Source: Marinicella sediminis
GTDB lineage: Bacteria > Pseudomonadota > Gammaproteobacteria > Xanthomonadales > Marinicellaceae
Length of the DNA: 64,000 nt
Reading direction: 5' to 3'
NCBI RefSeq assembly: GCF_002000055.1
Contig: NZ_MVBD01000004.1
Coordinates: 62,001 to 126,000, forward strand
Shown here: positions 28,149 through 37,077 of the stretch, piece after piece
Numbering within the stretch: position 1 is the stretch's first letter
Layout of the letters: each line of letters starts with the position of its first letter
Notes under the pieces: generated by a model
Databases searched by the model: none
What the model was told of the DNA's origin: nothing
Seen by the model: only the letters and a program-made list of their open reading frames with translations
Program-made: the position numbers and the translations under genes

Positions 28149-29090
28149 TTATTCTTCGGTTTTCTTAACTACTTTTTTCTTCGTTGTTTTTTTCTTGGTG
28201 GTTTTCTTTTTGGTGGTTTTCTTTTTGGTGGTTTTCTTGGTGGTCTTTTTCTCGTCGTCTTGCTCTTCAGCTTTAGGCTCCTCAACCACTGCTTCAACTT
28301 TCTCTTCAGCCACCTTTTCTTCAACCACAGGCTCTTCAGTCACTTCCTCTTTTGGAGGTGCCGCTTTTTTGGCCTTGGCAGGCTTTTCTTCTTTGACTTC
28401 GATTTGCATGGCAGCTTTACCTTCCAGAATCGAGTCAGCCGCAGTGGCAGTGTACAAACGCAATGCTTTCATCGCATCATCGTTGGCAGGGATCACGTAA
28501 TCCACGTCATTGAAGTTGTTGTTGGTATCGACCACAGCAACCACCGGAATACCCAATTTTTTGGCTTCATTAATGGCAATTGACTCATACCGGGTGTCGA
28601 GAATGAACAAAGCATCCGGCAAACCCTTCATGTCCTTGATACCGCCAAGGGTTTTTTCCAATTTGACACGCTCACGTTCCATTTCCAACTGTTCTTTTTT
28701 AACAAAGCGCTCAATGCGACCGTCTTCCTGCATCGCTTCGATGTCCTTCAGACGACTGATGGATGCACGAACTGTTTTGAAGTTGGTCAACATGCCACCC
28801 AACCAACGGTGTGAGACAAAAGGCATGCCACAACGTTGCGCTTCTTCCTTAACAGTTTTGGAAGCTGCACGCTTGGTACCAACAAACATTACTTTGCCAC
28901 GACGAGAGGCGATTTTACCCATGAAGTTCATTGCATCATTCATCAACTCTTCGGTTTTACGCAGGTCGATGATGTGGATCTTGTTTTTGGCACCAAAGAT
29001 GTAAGGGGCCATTTTGGGGTTCCAGTATCTGGTATTGTGCCCGAAGTGAGCACCAGCTTCCAGCAGCTGTTTGATATTGACTTTTGCCAT
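28149..29090 (-). CDS. rpsB: 30S ribosomal protein S2 with long acidic/Lys-rich C-terminal tail
   Basis: S2 of the small subunit. Residues 1-230 are a standard S2 ([35 protein letters not shown]). The family is usually about 240 aa; here 313. The extra ~80 residues consist of an Ala/Pro/Lys stretch, a Glu/Val-rich acidic stretch and a KKTT/KKKTT repeat ending in VVKKTEE. The tail is in frame without a break and is probably real. The same kind of KTTKKK tail ends the phasin-like protein at 33893. Confidence 0.95.
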   Translation of the reverse strand: MAKVNIKQLLEAGAHFGHNTRYWNPKMAPYIFGAKNKIHIIDLRKTEELMNDAMNFMGKIASRRGKVMFVGTKRAASKTVKEEAQRCGMPFVSHRWLGGMLTNFKTVRASISRLKDIEAMQEDGRIERFVKKEQLEMERERVKLEKTLGGIKDMKGLPDALFILDTRYESIAINEAKKLGIPVVAVVDTNNNFNDVDYVIPANDDAMKALRLYTATAADSILEGKAAMQIEVKEEKPAKAKKAAPPKEEVTEEPVVEEKVAEEKVEAVVEEPKAEEQDDEKKTTKKTTKKKTTKKKTTKKKTTKKKVVKKTEE

Positions 29091-29234
29091 TATATTTTCC
29101 TGTATTTAGGGTTATTTCAAAGCCAGAAACAATCACAACAACCCACCGATTTGAGGCGAGCACCCAGTTGTAAACTCTGTTCCTGACTGACATTTACATA
29201 ACCAGCAATTGCCAGTCATGCCACATTGACCAAT
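29091..29234 (-). promoter_or_regulatory. rpsB leader region, possible S2 autoregulatory site
   Basis: A 144-bp gap separates rpmG from rpsB, long for this otherwise tight run. The minus strand holds a GC-rich core GGGTGCTCGCC, then GGTGGGTTGTTG, and an AGGA before the ATG. Gammaproteobacterial rpsB leaders are known to bind S2; assigning that here is inference. Confidence 0.35.
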
Positions 29235-29402
29235 TTACTTGATCTTTTTCTCGTTATAAATCACGTGTTTTCTGACAACCGGATCGTATTTTTTCATTTC
29301 CATTTTGTCTGGCGTGTTTTTCTTGTTTTTATCAGTGGTGTAGTAATGGCCGGTGCCAGCACTTGAAACCAACTTGATCTTATCTCTTTTGCTGTTACTC
29401 AT
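29235..29402 (-). CDS. rpmG: 50S ribosomal protein L33
   Basis: Small subunit protein of 55 aa, read from the sequence: it begins [20 protein letters not shown] and ends [10 protein letters not shown]. The zinc-binding cysteines of some L33 forms are absent, so this is the Cys-minus type. It follows rpmB by two bases, the usual pair. Confidence 0.93.
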   Translation of the reverse strand: MSNSKRDKIKLVSSAGTGHYYTTDKNKKNTPDKMEMKKYDPVVRKHVIYNEKKIK

Positions 29403-29404
29403 GA

Positions 29405-29641
29405 TTACACCTTCTCACCACGATGACGCATTTCTGCCAATACCGCATCAATGCCTTTTTTATCAATGATTCTCATGCCTTTGGCTGAGACCCTTAATTT
29501 AACCCATTTGTTTTCGCTCTCAACCCAAAAACGGTGAGACTGCAAGTTGGGCAAATACCTTCTGCGTGTTTTGTTCATAGCGTGTGAAACATTATTCCCA
29601 AACACTGTTTTCTTTCCAGTTACCTGGCAAACTCTAGACAT
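29405..29641 (-). CDS. rpmB: 50S ribosomal protein L28
   Basis: 78 aa, starting [20 protein letters not shown] and containing [13 protein letters not shown], both typical of L28. It lies directly between rplS and rpmG, whereas rpmBG sits elsewhere in E. coli. Confidence 0.95.
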   Translation of the reverse strand: MSRVCQVTGKKTVFGNNVSHAMNKTRRRYLPNLQSHRFWVESENKWVKLRVSAKGMRIIDKKGIDAVLAEMRHRGEKV

Positions 29642-29664
29642 AATTATTCTCTCTTATTCAGTGA

Positions 29665-30021
29665 TTATTTCTTGGTATCCAGTTTTTCAGTGATACGTGC
29701 TGCTTTACCTTCTCTGCCACGCAGGTAATAAAGCTTGGCACGACGGACTTTACCACGTCGCTTCACTGTCACACTGTCGATCATTGGGCTGTGTGTCTGA
29801 AACACACGCTCAACACCTTCACCATAAGAAATCTTACGTACGGTAAAGGCAGAATTCAGACCGCGGTTTTTGATGGCGATAACCACACCTTCAAAATTCT
29901 GTACACGTTCACGGCTTCCGTCGATCACTTTAACACCAACAACCACGGTATCACCGGGGCTGAAAGCAGGCAAATCACTGCGCAATTGAGCAGCTTCTAT
30001 TTGTTTAATAATGTCACTCAT
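29665..30021 (-). CDS. rplS: 50S ribosomal protein L19
   Basis: 118 aa; [20 protein letters not shown] and [16 protein letters not shown] are characteristic. Last member of the rpsP-rimM-trmD-rplS group. Confidence 0.96.
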   Translation of the reverse strand: MSDIIKQIEAAQLRSDLPAFSPGDTVVVGVKVIDGSRERVQNFEGVVIAIKNRGLNSAFTVRKISYGEGVERVFQTHSPMIDSVTVKRRGKVRRAKLYYLRGREGKAARITEKLDTKK

Positions 30022-30071
30022 GATTTATTCTCTGTAATCATTCATTCTTTCCGGGTACATGAGTGGCTGTT

Positions 30072-30761
30072 TCAGCCCTCAGAGGTGCCTTCCAATAAAT
30101 CAGGTCTTCGTCGCTTCGTCAGAGACAATGACTGTTCTTCACGCCACTGTTGTATGGCCTTATGATGACCACTTAACAAAACATCCGGGACACCTGTTTG
30201 TCCCAAAATTTCTGAGCGGGTGTACTGCGGATATCCGAGCACTCCTCCCATGAAAGAGTCTGTTGTTGCAGATTCATCAGAACCCAATACTCCTTCAACT
30301 TGACGCCCAACAGCGTCGATGGCCACACAAGCGGCCATTTCTCCTCCACTGATGACATAATCACCAATGGACATTTCTTCGTCAACATGCCGCTCGATAA
30401 AACGCTGATCTACGCCCTCATAGCGGCCACACAACAGCGTCAACGTGCCCTTCGAAGCCCAGCGGTTGCAATCGGCTTGCTTCATTGGCTGCCCCTGTGG
30501 TGACATAAAAACCACCGGACCCACTTCGCCACTTTGTTTCACTGAATCCAGGGCCCTCAACAAAGGGTCATACATCATGACCATTCCTGAGCCACCACCA
30601 AATGGCTTATCATCCACCCGATTGTGCTTGTTCTCAGCATAATCGCGCGGATTATAACAACTCAATGTCAGCAGTCCAGCCTCAATGGCTTTCCCTATCA
30701 CCCCGTAACTGAGGGCTTGCTGTACCATTTGCGGAAACAATGTAATGACATTGAAGTGCAT
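30072..30761 (-). CDS. trmD: tRNA (guanine-N1-)-methyltransferase
   Basis: Makes m1G37 in tRNA to prevent frameshifting. 229 aa of the SPOUT trefoil-knot fold: GGGSGMVMMYDPL, LLCGRYEGVDQRFI and SIGDYVISGGE form the AdoMet site. The start overlaps the rimM stop (TAATG). Confidence 0.97.
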   Translation of the reverse strand: MHFNVITLFPQMVQQALSYGVIGKAIEAGLLTLSCYNPRDYAENKHNRVDDKPFGGGSGMVMMYDPLLRALDSVKQSGEVGPVVFMSPQGQPMKQADCNRWASKGTLTLLCGRYEGVDQRFIERHVDEEMSIGDYVISGGEMAACVAIDAVGRQVEGVLGSDESATTDSFMGGVLGYPQYTRSEILGQTGVPDVLLSGHHKAIQQWREEQSLSLTKRRRPDLLEGTSEG

Positions 30762-31261
30762 TAAGCACTGTCCGCCTGCCAGTCGACGATCATGGTTCCG
30801 GCTTCAAGATTGATCTCTTTGACCGTATTTTCCATTTCATATGGCAGTAAGTGTTCCTGACCTGCTTCATCTTTCACCACCAACACATCGTTGGCACCGG
30901 TTTCAAACAAAGACTGTACAGTCCCCAGTTGCTGACCATGTTGATCAATCACTTGCAAACCAATCAGTTGCATCCAGTAGTATTCACCATCAGGCAACTG
31001 ATCAAGATCAGCAGCAGAAATACAGATTTCCTGACCGATATAAGGCTGCGACTTCGCCCGGTTATCACACCCTTTGAAGTAAGCAACCATGGTTTTACCA
31101 TGTCTTTTGGCTTTAATTCCTTTGATGACTTCCCCACCCACATACCATTGCGGGTAGTTGGCAATGTTTTCCATGGGCTGGGTGAAAGAATACACCTTAA
31201 GCCAACCCCTTACACCAAAATGACCGGTGACCTTGCCAACAGCGATCAATTCGTCAGTCAC
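30761..31261 (-). CDS. rimM: Ribosome maturation factor RimM
   Basis: 16S processing factor that binds S19. 166 aa with the N-terminal VGKVTGHFGVRGWLKVYSFT and the PRC-barrel part (EYYWMQLIGLQV; NDVLVVK; LLPY). GTG start, five bases after rpsP. Confidence 0.94.
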   Translation of the reverse strand: MTDELIAVGKVTGHFGVRGWLKVYSFTQPMENIANYPQWYVGGEVIKGIKAKRHGKTMVAYFKGCDNRAKSQPYIGQEICISAADLDQLPDGEYYWMQLIGLQVIDQHGQQLGTVQSLFETGANDVLVVKDEAGQEHLLPYEMENTVKEINLEAGTMIVDWQADSA

Positions 31262-31266
31262 TGGAT

Positions 31267-31515
31267 TCAGGCTGTTTTCTGAGCTTCCTTCATCAAACTA
31301 CCAACGCGCTCAGACAACTGTGCACCTTGGCTGACCCAATGATTGATTCGCTCAACGTTCAAATTCAATCTGACTTCCTGGCCTCGTGCCATTGGGTTGA
31401 AGAATCCCAACCTTTCCAGTGCTTTACCATCACCGGCATTGCGCGAATCAGTCGCCACAACTTTATAGAAAGGCGAACGCTTCGCGCCATGCCTGACTAA
31501 TTTAACTTTAACCAT
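31267..31515 (-). CDS. rpsP: 30S ribosomal protein S16
   Basis: 82 aa; VKVKLVRHGAKRSPFYKVVATDSR is the S16 N-terminus. First gene of the long minus-strand run, with AGAGG before the ATG. A TATAAA box upstream (around 31560) may be the promoter. Confidence 0.96.
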   Translation of the reverse strand: MVKVKLVRHGAKRSPFYKVVATDSRNAGDGKALERLGFFNPMARGQEVRLNLNVERINHWVSQGAQLSERVGSLMKEAQKTA

Positions 31516-31671
31516 AATTTACCTCTAAAAACTCAGGGCGCTAAAAAAGACGGGCAATTTTATAGGAAAACACCTTCAGATAACAGTAATAATTCGGCTT
31601 TTTTACTGTTTTTTCGCCCAGGATCGGCAGAAAGACACCGCAGGGTACCAATCAGACTGTTAAACGGGTCA

Positions 31672-32334
31672 TCAGGACTTCATCAGGCCAATTTCATCGC
31701 CTTCCAAAATGCCATGCCTGATGGCCATGTGGGTTAATTTTACCTCATTCTGTATATCCAATTTTTCCAGAATACGGTATTTGTAAGTGGCCACCGTCTT
31801 GTCATTAAGCCCCAACATATGACCGATTTCCTTGGCCTTTTTACCCCTTACCAACAGCATCATGACTTCCATTTCGCGATTGGTCAATGCATCAAACGGA
31901 GAATCTTTGGCCCCTCCGGGCAACATGGACAATGCCATTTGCTGGGCAATGTCAGCACCCACGTATTTCTGACCGGCATACACTTTCCTGATCGCGGCTT
32001 CCAGTTCTTCAGCTGCACAGCCTTTGGTCAGGTAACCCTGAGCACCGGCATCCAGCAGCTGTCGGGGATATGGGTTATCGGCATGAATGGTGAGAATGAT
32101 GATCCTCACATAAGGATCTAAATCAGTGATTTTCCGGGTCGCCTCCAGTCCACTCATGCGGGGCATATTGACGTCCAACAACACCACATCAGGCTTGCTT
32201 GATTTAACCTGCTCGAGGGCATCATAACCATCCTGACATTCACCCACTATGCTGATACCAGACATTTGCTCTAATACCATCCTGATACCTGTTCTGACAA
32301 TGTCATGATCATCAACCAGTAAAACTTTTATCAT
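31672..32334 (-). CDS. uvrY: LuxR/FixJ-type response regulator, GacA/UvrY family
   Basis: 220-aa response regulator: receiver domain with the phosphorylated Asp in VLLDVNMPRMSG and the Lys in YLTKGC, then a C-terminal LuxR-type helix-turn-helix (LTNREMEVMMLLVRGKKAKEIG). The overall sequence matches GacA/UvrY, which with the BarA/GacS sensor drives CsrB/RsmZ-type small RNAs. GGAG lies six bases before the ATG. The cognate kinase is not in the window. Confidence 0.9.
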   Translation of the reverse strand: MIKVLLVDDHDIVRTGIRMVLEQMSGISIVGECQDGYDALEQVKSSKPDVVLLDVNMPRMSGLEATRKITDLDPYVRIIILTIHADNPYPRQLLDAGAQGYLTKGCAAEELEAAIRKVYAGQKYVGADIAQQMALSMLPGGAKDSPFDALTNREMEVMMLLVRGKKAKEIGHMLGLNDKTVATYKYRILEKLDIQNEVKLTHMAIRHGILEGDEIGLMKS

Positions 32335-32612
32335 CTGACTCTCCTGCAGTTCCTTGTGAGCGTTTATTCTAAGACTTTGGCGCGTTGAATACCAAGTAAT
32401 ATATGATGACAGAACCCGTCACTTTTTCCTACCAAAGTCAGAAATACAACACCAAACAAAATAATCCGCACACAAAATCGCAGGGTTGGATGCACACACC
32501 AGTCACCTGATTGGGTGTTGTGTAGCCCATATCACTGAACCACAGCCTGTGTTTGAATATATGCACCAAGGAACAGAAAATAATCTGTCATGGCGAAATC
32601 AATGCAGATGAC

Positions 32613-32618
32613 TATAAT
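32613..32618 (+). promoter_or_regulatory. TATAAT box at leaderless distance from the patatin ATG
   Basis: Perfect TATAAT ending six bases before the ATG at 32625, with no Shine-Dalgarno. A transcript starting at the usual distance would begin at the ATG. The rest of 32335-32612 shows no gene or clear hairpin. Confidence 0.45.
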
Positions 32619-32624
32619 AGCCAC

Positions 32625-33839
32625 ATGATAACAGTTAAAGCAGCAAAGACCCCAACCAAAAGCAACCAGAAATTCGGTCTGGCTCTGGCCGGGGGTGGAC
32701 CACTTGGCGGGTTTTACGAATTGGGCGCCTTGTGTGCACTGGAGGATTGTCTGGAGCCACTGGACATGACAGAAATGGACATTTATGTGGGCGTCAGTGC
32801 CGGTGCATTCATTGCTGCAGGGCTGGCCAACGGCATTGACCTGCGAACCATGGCGAAGATTTTTGTCTTCAGTCACCGCACTGAAACACCATTTAATCCA
32901 GATCATTTTCTGCAACCGGCATATAAAGACTATTTGCTGAATCTGGCCAAAACCCCTCACCTGATTTCAAAAACCATTCTTAAATGGCTTAAACACCCCC
33001 TTAAAACCAGTGTGGTCGATATGCTTGAAATGGCTGGCAAAGCCCTTCCCGCTGGCGTGTTCAACAATGAAAAGCTGGAAAACTTTCTGCGCACCATCAT
33101 AGAGGACCATGGTCAAACCAATGATTTCCGACAACTGAAGAAGCATTTGTATGTGGTGGCCTGCGAATTGAACAGCGGGCGCATTGCCGCTTTTGGCAAC
33201 AACAGCAACAACCACATACCCATTTCCAAAGCCGTTCAGGCTTCATCTGCATTACCCGGCTTATATTCTCCGGTAAAAATTGAGGGCAAGTACTATGTGG
33301 ATGGTGCCCTGCGCAGAACCATGAATGCCTCAGCAGCACTTAAACAGGACACCCAACTGTTGTTTGCTGTTAATCCAATTGTGCCTTTTGAGCGGGACAT
33401 CAAAATCAATGAAAAAGGCCTGACCGAAGGCGGCCTGCCATTGGTGCTGTCACAAACCTTTCGTTCCATTGTACAGTCACGATTGAAATCGGGTCTGGAT
33501 AAATATGAAAGCCTCTATCCGCAGGCTGACATTATTTTGGCAGAGCCCGATGCCGATGATGAAACTTTGTTTAACTCCAATTTATTCAGTTATTCAAAAC
33601 GTGACCAACTGTGTGATTATGCCTATCAGCTGACCCGTAACCACCTGCGCGCGCAGCAGGATCAGATTATCCCGGTACTGGAGCGCCATGGCATCTATCT
33701 GAATCACAAAAACCTGCACGAGAAAGGCAGAACCATTCATGCCTTCCTCGATCAAAAAACCAAACATGCTCAATGGACCGAAAACCTCAATCAGTCCCTC
33801 GATGCCCTGGAGCGAAACATCCGGGCTGCTAATTCCTGA
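32625..33839 (+). CDS. Patatin-like phospholipase
   Basis: 404-aa cytoplasmic patatin-family lipid acyl hydrolase. The oxyanion region is LAGGGPLGGFYELG (Leu where many patatins have Arg or Lys), the nucleophile elbow is VGVSAGAF, and the catalytic Asp is in YYVDGALRRT. The ATG start gives a natural N-terminus; a longer TTG-initiated frame from 32553 is unlikely. Substrate unknown. Its 3' end meets a bidirectional terminator shared with the phasin-like gene. Confidence 0.88.
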   Translation: MITVKAAKTPTKSNQKFGLALAGGGPLGGFYELGALCALEDCLEPLDMTEMDIYVGVSAGAFIAAGLANGIDLRTMAKIFVFSHRTETPFNPDHFLQPAYKDYLLNLAKTPHLISKTILKWLKHPLKTSVVDMLEMAGKALPAGVFNNEKLENFLRTIIEDHGQTNDFRQLKKHLYVVACELNSGRIAAFGNNSNNHIPISKAVQASSALPGLYSPVKIEGKYYVDGALRRTMNASAALKQDTQLLFAVNPIVPFERDIKINEKGLTEGGLPLVLSQTFRSIVQSRLKSGLDKYESLYPQADIILAEPDADDETLFNSNLFSYSKRDQLCDYAYQLTRNHLRAQQDQIIPVLERHGIYLNHKNLHEKGRTIHAFLDQKTKHAQWTENLNQSLDALERNIRAANS

Positions 33840-33841
33840 GC

Positions 33842-33874
33842 AAAAAAAAACCACCCTCAACGGGTGGTTTTTTC
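33842..33874. terminator. Bidirectional intrinsic terminator
   Basis: A-tract, CCACCC, TCAAC, GGGTGG, T-tract: a strong stem with runs on both sides, ending the patatin gene (+) and the phasin-like gene (-). Confidence 0.9.
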
Positions 33875-33892
33875 TAACTGTAACCAGCCAAG

Positions 33893-34549
33893 TTATTTTT
33901 TGGTGGTTTTCTTAGCGACTTTCTTGGCAGTCTTTTTCGCCACTGGTTTTTTCGCCACTTTCTTTTTGGTTACTTTCTTTTTGGTGGTTTTACTGGCCGT
34001 TTTCTTTTGAGCTGCAGCAGGCTTGGACGCTTTACTGGCCGCTTTTTTCACATCTTTGGCCGTTTTTACCGCATTCTGTTTGATGGAAGAACCTGCTTTT
34101 TTGATGTCTGCAGCGGCTGACTTACCTGAGTCCTTGACCAACTTGGACACTTCTTTGGTCAGGCTTTCGATGCGCTCAACCAAATCACCCAACTCATCAC
34201 CAGTGGGCACACCCAGGCTTTTCAGTGATTTTTCTACGCGTTTTTCAAACACATCTTCCAGTTTATCCCAACTCTCGGAAGCCCGCTTCTTAGCTGAACT
34301 CACTGTTGAAGTCACTGTTGTTTTGACATCACTGACGGCTTTTTGCGGTACAGATTTGAATAACTTTTCAAAATCTTTACCTTCATCAATCAATTTGTCA
34401 TAGATTTTTTTACCTTCTGATTGTGCTTTGGCAAAAGCACCCAAGCCAGCCAACCAGATTTCATTGGCCGAGCCCACCAGGGATTCCGCCAGATTTCCTG
34501 ACTTCTTATCAGTGGATGCCGATTTCTTCAATGTTTTCTTTTTTGCCAT
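33893..34549 (-). CDS. Phasin-family protein with histone-H1-like tail
   Basis: 218 aa from the ATG with GAGGA upstream. Residues about 20-130 match the polyhydroxyalkanoate granule-associated (PhaI/PhaF-like) phasin pattern NEIWLAGLGAFAKAQSEGKK and form amphipathic helices. From about 150 the chain becomes Lys/Ala/Thr-rich and ends in repeated KKTAKK/KTTKK blocks like PhaF or histone H1. PhaF-type proteins bind both granules and DNA (established). No PHA synthase is in the window, so a general nucleoid or granule role is inference. Confidence 0.8.
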   Translation of the reverse strand: MAKKKTLKKSASTDKKSGNLAESLVGSANEIWLAGLGAFAKAQSEGKKIYDKLIDEGKDFEKLFKSVPQKAVSDVKTTVTSTVSSAKKRASESWDKLEDVFEKRVEKSLKSLGVPTGDELGDLVERIESLTKEVSKLVKDSGKSAAADIKKAGSSIKQNAVKTAKDVKKAASKASKPAAAQKKTASKTTKKKVTKKKVAKKPVAKKTAKKVAKKTTKK

Positions 34550-34690
34550 ATTGTCCTCACAAAGTTTCAATGCTCATAATTATGTTCATTATTATAGAGC
34601 AAACACACTAAACAAGGAATGCCAAAGACACCGATTCAGCCCATAGATCACAGCACCTGACAACAATTGTGGTTTTAGTTCCATTACTCA

Positions 34691-34719
34691 TTGTGCCTGA
34701 CCTGCTAAGTCCCTAAAAT
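34691..34719 (+). promoter_or_regulatory. Probable sigma-70 promoter of tkt
   Basis: TTGTGC (34691-34696), 17-base spacer, TAAAAT (34714-34719). It leaves a leader of about 55 bases before the tkt ATG. Confidence 0.55.
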
Positions 34720-34780
34720 AGCAGCCCCATGAGGATGTACTTTTTCCATTCATTTTAACCCCCAACATCAATGTGTAGTC

Positions 34781-36778
34781 ATGACCGATAGAAAATTAAA
34801 TGCCGATGCCATCAGAGTCCTTGCCATGGACGCCGTACAACAAGCCAACTCAGGTCACCCGGGGGCACCCATGGGCATGGCCGATATTGCAGAGGTCTTG
34901 TTCAATGATTTCCTCAGCCACAACCCGAACAACCCTCAATGGATCAACCGGGACCGATTTGTGATGTCCAATGGACACGGGTCCATGCTGCCTTATGCAG
35001 CACTGCACCTGTCCGGTTATGACCTGAGTATCGACGACCTGAAAAATTTTCGCCAGCTCCATGCCAAAACTCCGGGACATCCTGAGTACGGTTATACGCC
35101 TGGCATCGAAACCACCACGGGTCCACTGGGACAAGGCATCGCCAATGCCGTAGGCATGGCCCTGAGTGAAAAATTACTCGCCACCCAATTCAATGAACAG
35201 GACTTGTCGGTCATTGATCATCATACATACGTGTTCTTGGGAGATGGCTGCCTGATGGAAGGCATTTCACACGAAGCCTGCTCATTGGCTGGCACCCTGA
35301 AGCTGGGCAAACTGATCGCTGTATACGACGACAACAACATATCCATTGATGGTGAAGTTGACGGCTGGTTTACTGACGACACACCTGGCCGTTTTACAGC
35401 ATACGGCTGGCACGTGGTGGCTGATGTTGATGGCCACGACCCGGAAGCCATTCAAGCCGCGTTGAATGAAGCCCGTTCAGTAACTGATCGCCCTTCCATC
35501 ATTTGCGCCAAAACCGTGATCGGCAGTGGCGCACCCAACAAAGCCGGCTCACATGATTGTCACGGTGCTCCATTGGGCGTTGAAGAAATTCAAGCCACCC
35601 GGGAGGCTCTTGATTGGCAATGGGATGCTTTTGACATTCCTCAGTCCGTTTATGATGCCTGGGACGCCAAAGACAGTGGCCAGCAAAAAGAAGCCAGCTG
35701 GCAGTCTTTATTTGATCGTTATCAACAACAATACCCTGACAAAGCTGCAGAGCTTTTACGTCGCATGAATGGCGAGTTACCAGCTAATTGGTCAGAAAAA
35801 GTCTCGGCTTATGTCAAACAGGTGGCTGAAGATGCTCCACAAATGGCCACCAGAAAAGCTTCAAAACTGGCACTGGAAGGGCTTGGTCCGATGTTACCCG
35901 AGTTTTTTGGTGGATCAGCCGATCTCACACCGTCCAACAACACGTTCTGGTCTGGTTCCAAGTCCATCAATGACGGTGATTTTTCAGGCAATTACATGTC
36001 TTATGGGGTTCGTGAATTTGCCATGTGCGCCATCATGAATGGCATGACTTTACATGGTGGTTTGTTGCCATACGGAGCCACTTTCCTGATGTTTTCTGAT
36101 TATGCCAGAAACGCATTAAGGATGGCAGCGCTGATGAAAATCCGCAGTATTTTTGTGTTCACCCATGATTCCATCGGCGTGGGCGAAGACGGGCCAACTC
36201 ATCAGCCTGTGGAACAAACCCCCACATTGCGGATGATTCCAAACATGTCAGTATGGCGACCCTGTGATGCCGTAGAATCAGTGGTGGCCTGGCAACACGC
36301 CATTGAGAACGCCAATGGCCCCACCAGCTTGCTATTCACCCGACAAAATGTTCAGCACCAGGAACGTTCAGACCAACAAATTGACAACATTCACCGCGGT
36401 GGTTATGTCCTGATTGACTCAGCTAAAACCCCTGAACTGATCCTCATTGGTACCGGCTCTGAAGTAGGCATTGCTGCCGAGGCCACCAGAAGACTGCAAT
36501 CAGCTGGCCATCAGGTACGCCTGGTTTCAATGCCTTGTGCTGAATTGTTTGATGCCCAGGATGAAGAATACCGCCATCAGGTGTTACCGCCATCATGTGT
36601 CAAGCGGATCGCCATTGAGGCTGCACAAGGTGACTACTGGTATAAATATGTTGGTTTACAGGGCCGGGTCATTGGACAAAACACGTTTGGCGAATCTGCC
36701 CCCGGCAACCAACTGTTTGCGCATTTTGGCTTCACCACAGATGCCATTGTCAACCAGGCCGAAGAACTGCTCGGATAG
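34781..36778 (+). CDS. tkt: Transketolase
   Basis: Thiamine-diphosphate enzyme of the pentose phosphate pathway. 665 aa, usual length. N-terminal [13 protein letters not shown], diphosphate-binding motif GDGCLMEG ending in DDNNISIDG, and the central transketolase motif [15 protein letters not shown] with [14 protein letters not shown]. No Shine-Dalgarno before the ATG. It ends just before a shared terminator. Confidence 0.97.
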   Translation: MTDRKLNADAIRVLAMDAVQQANSGHPGAPMGMADIAEVLFNDFLSHNPNNPQWINRDRFVMSNGHGSMLPYAALHLSGYDLSIDDLKNFRQLHAKTPGHPEYGYTPGIETTTGPLGQGIANAVGMALSEKLLATQFNEQDLSVIDHHTYVFLGDGCLMEGISHEACSLAGTLKLGKLIAVYDDNNISIDGEVDGWFTDDTPGRFTAYGWHVVADVDGHDPEAIQAALNEARSVTDRPSIICAKTVIGSGAPNKAGSHDCHGAPLGVEEIQATREALDWQWDAFDIPQSVYDAWDAKDSGQQKEASWQSLFDRYQQQYPDKAAELLRRMNGELPANWSEKVSAYVKQVAEDAPQMATRKASKLALEGLGPMLPEFFGGSADLTPSNNTFWSGSKSINDGDFSGNYMSYGVREFAMCAIMNGMTLHGGLLPYGATFLMFSDYARNALRMAALMKIRSIFVFTHDSIGVGEDGPTHQPVEQTPTLRMIPNMSVWRPCDAVESVVAWQHAIENANGPTSLLFTRQNVQHQERSDQQIDNIHRGGYVLIDSAKTPELILIGTGSEVGIAAEATRRLQSAGHQVRLVSMPCAELFDAQDEEYRHQVLPPSCVKRIAIEAAQGDYWYKYVGLQGRVIGQNTFGESAPGNQLFAHFGFTTDAIVNQAEELLG

Positions 36779-36796
36779 CCGGCATGGCTCATGATA

Positions 36797-36828
36797 AAAT
36801 GGGTTCAGTCCTCTGAACCCATTTTTTG
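36797..36828. terminator. Intrinsic terminator after tkt
   Basis: GGGTTCAG, TCCT, CTGAACCC then a T6 tract on the plus strand. The reverse side also has an AT-rich run, and the stop codon of the convergent small gene lies in the stem. Confidence 0.85.
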
Positions 36829-37077
36829 TTTAATTTGTGAAATAGCCAGGCTTTTCTTGGCCGCTTTTTTTGCCGCCTTTTTGGCCAGTTTGAGCATTTC
36901 TTTCTTTATCTCTCGCCGGTTATCACCGATGATTTCATCTGCCTGATGCTCCATCTGACGTGCCAGTTTTTCCATTTTCTGGTACAGCCCCTCAATGTGC
37001 TCAGCGTGTTTTTTCACCTCAGCGAGGACTTCTTCACAGCGTTTTTCAATGGCCTTTAACCGTTTGGCATCAGTCAT
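36805..37077 (-). CDS. Small Lys-rich coiled-coil protein, unknown
   Basis: 90 aa, not recognised. Heptad-rich helix (about residues 5-55) followed by a Lys/Ala block with AKKAAKKAAKKS, no signal peptide. Its ATG overlaps the ppk2 stop by 8 bp, so it is translated from the same mRNA. A role tied to polyphosphate or nucleic acid through the basic tail is inference only. Confidence 0.65.
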   Translation of the reverse strand: MTDAKRLKAIEKRCEEVLAEVKKHAEHIEGLYQKMEKLARQMEHQADEIIGDNRREIKKEMLKLAKKAAKKAAKKSLAISQIKQKMGSED

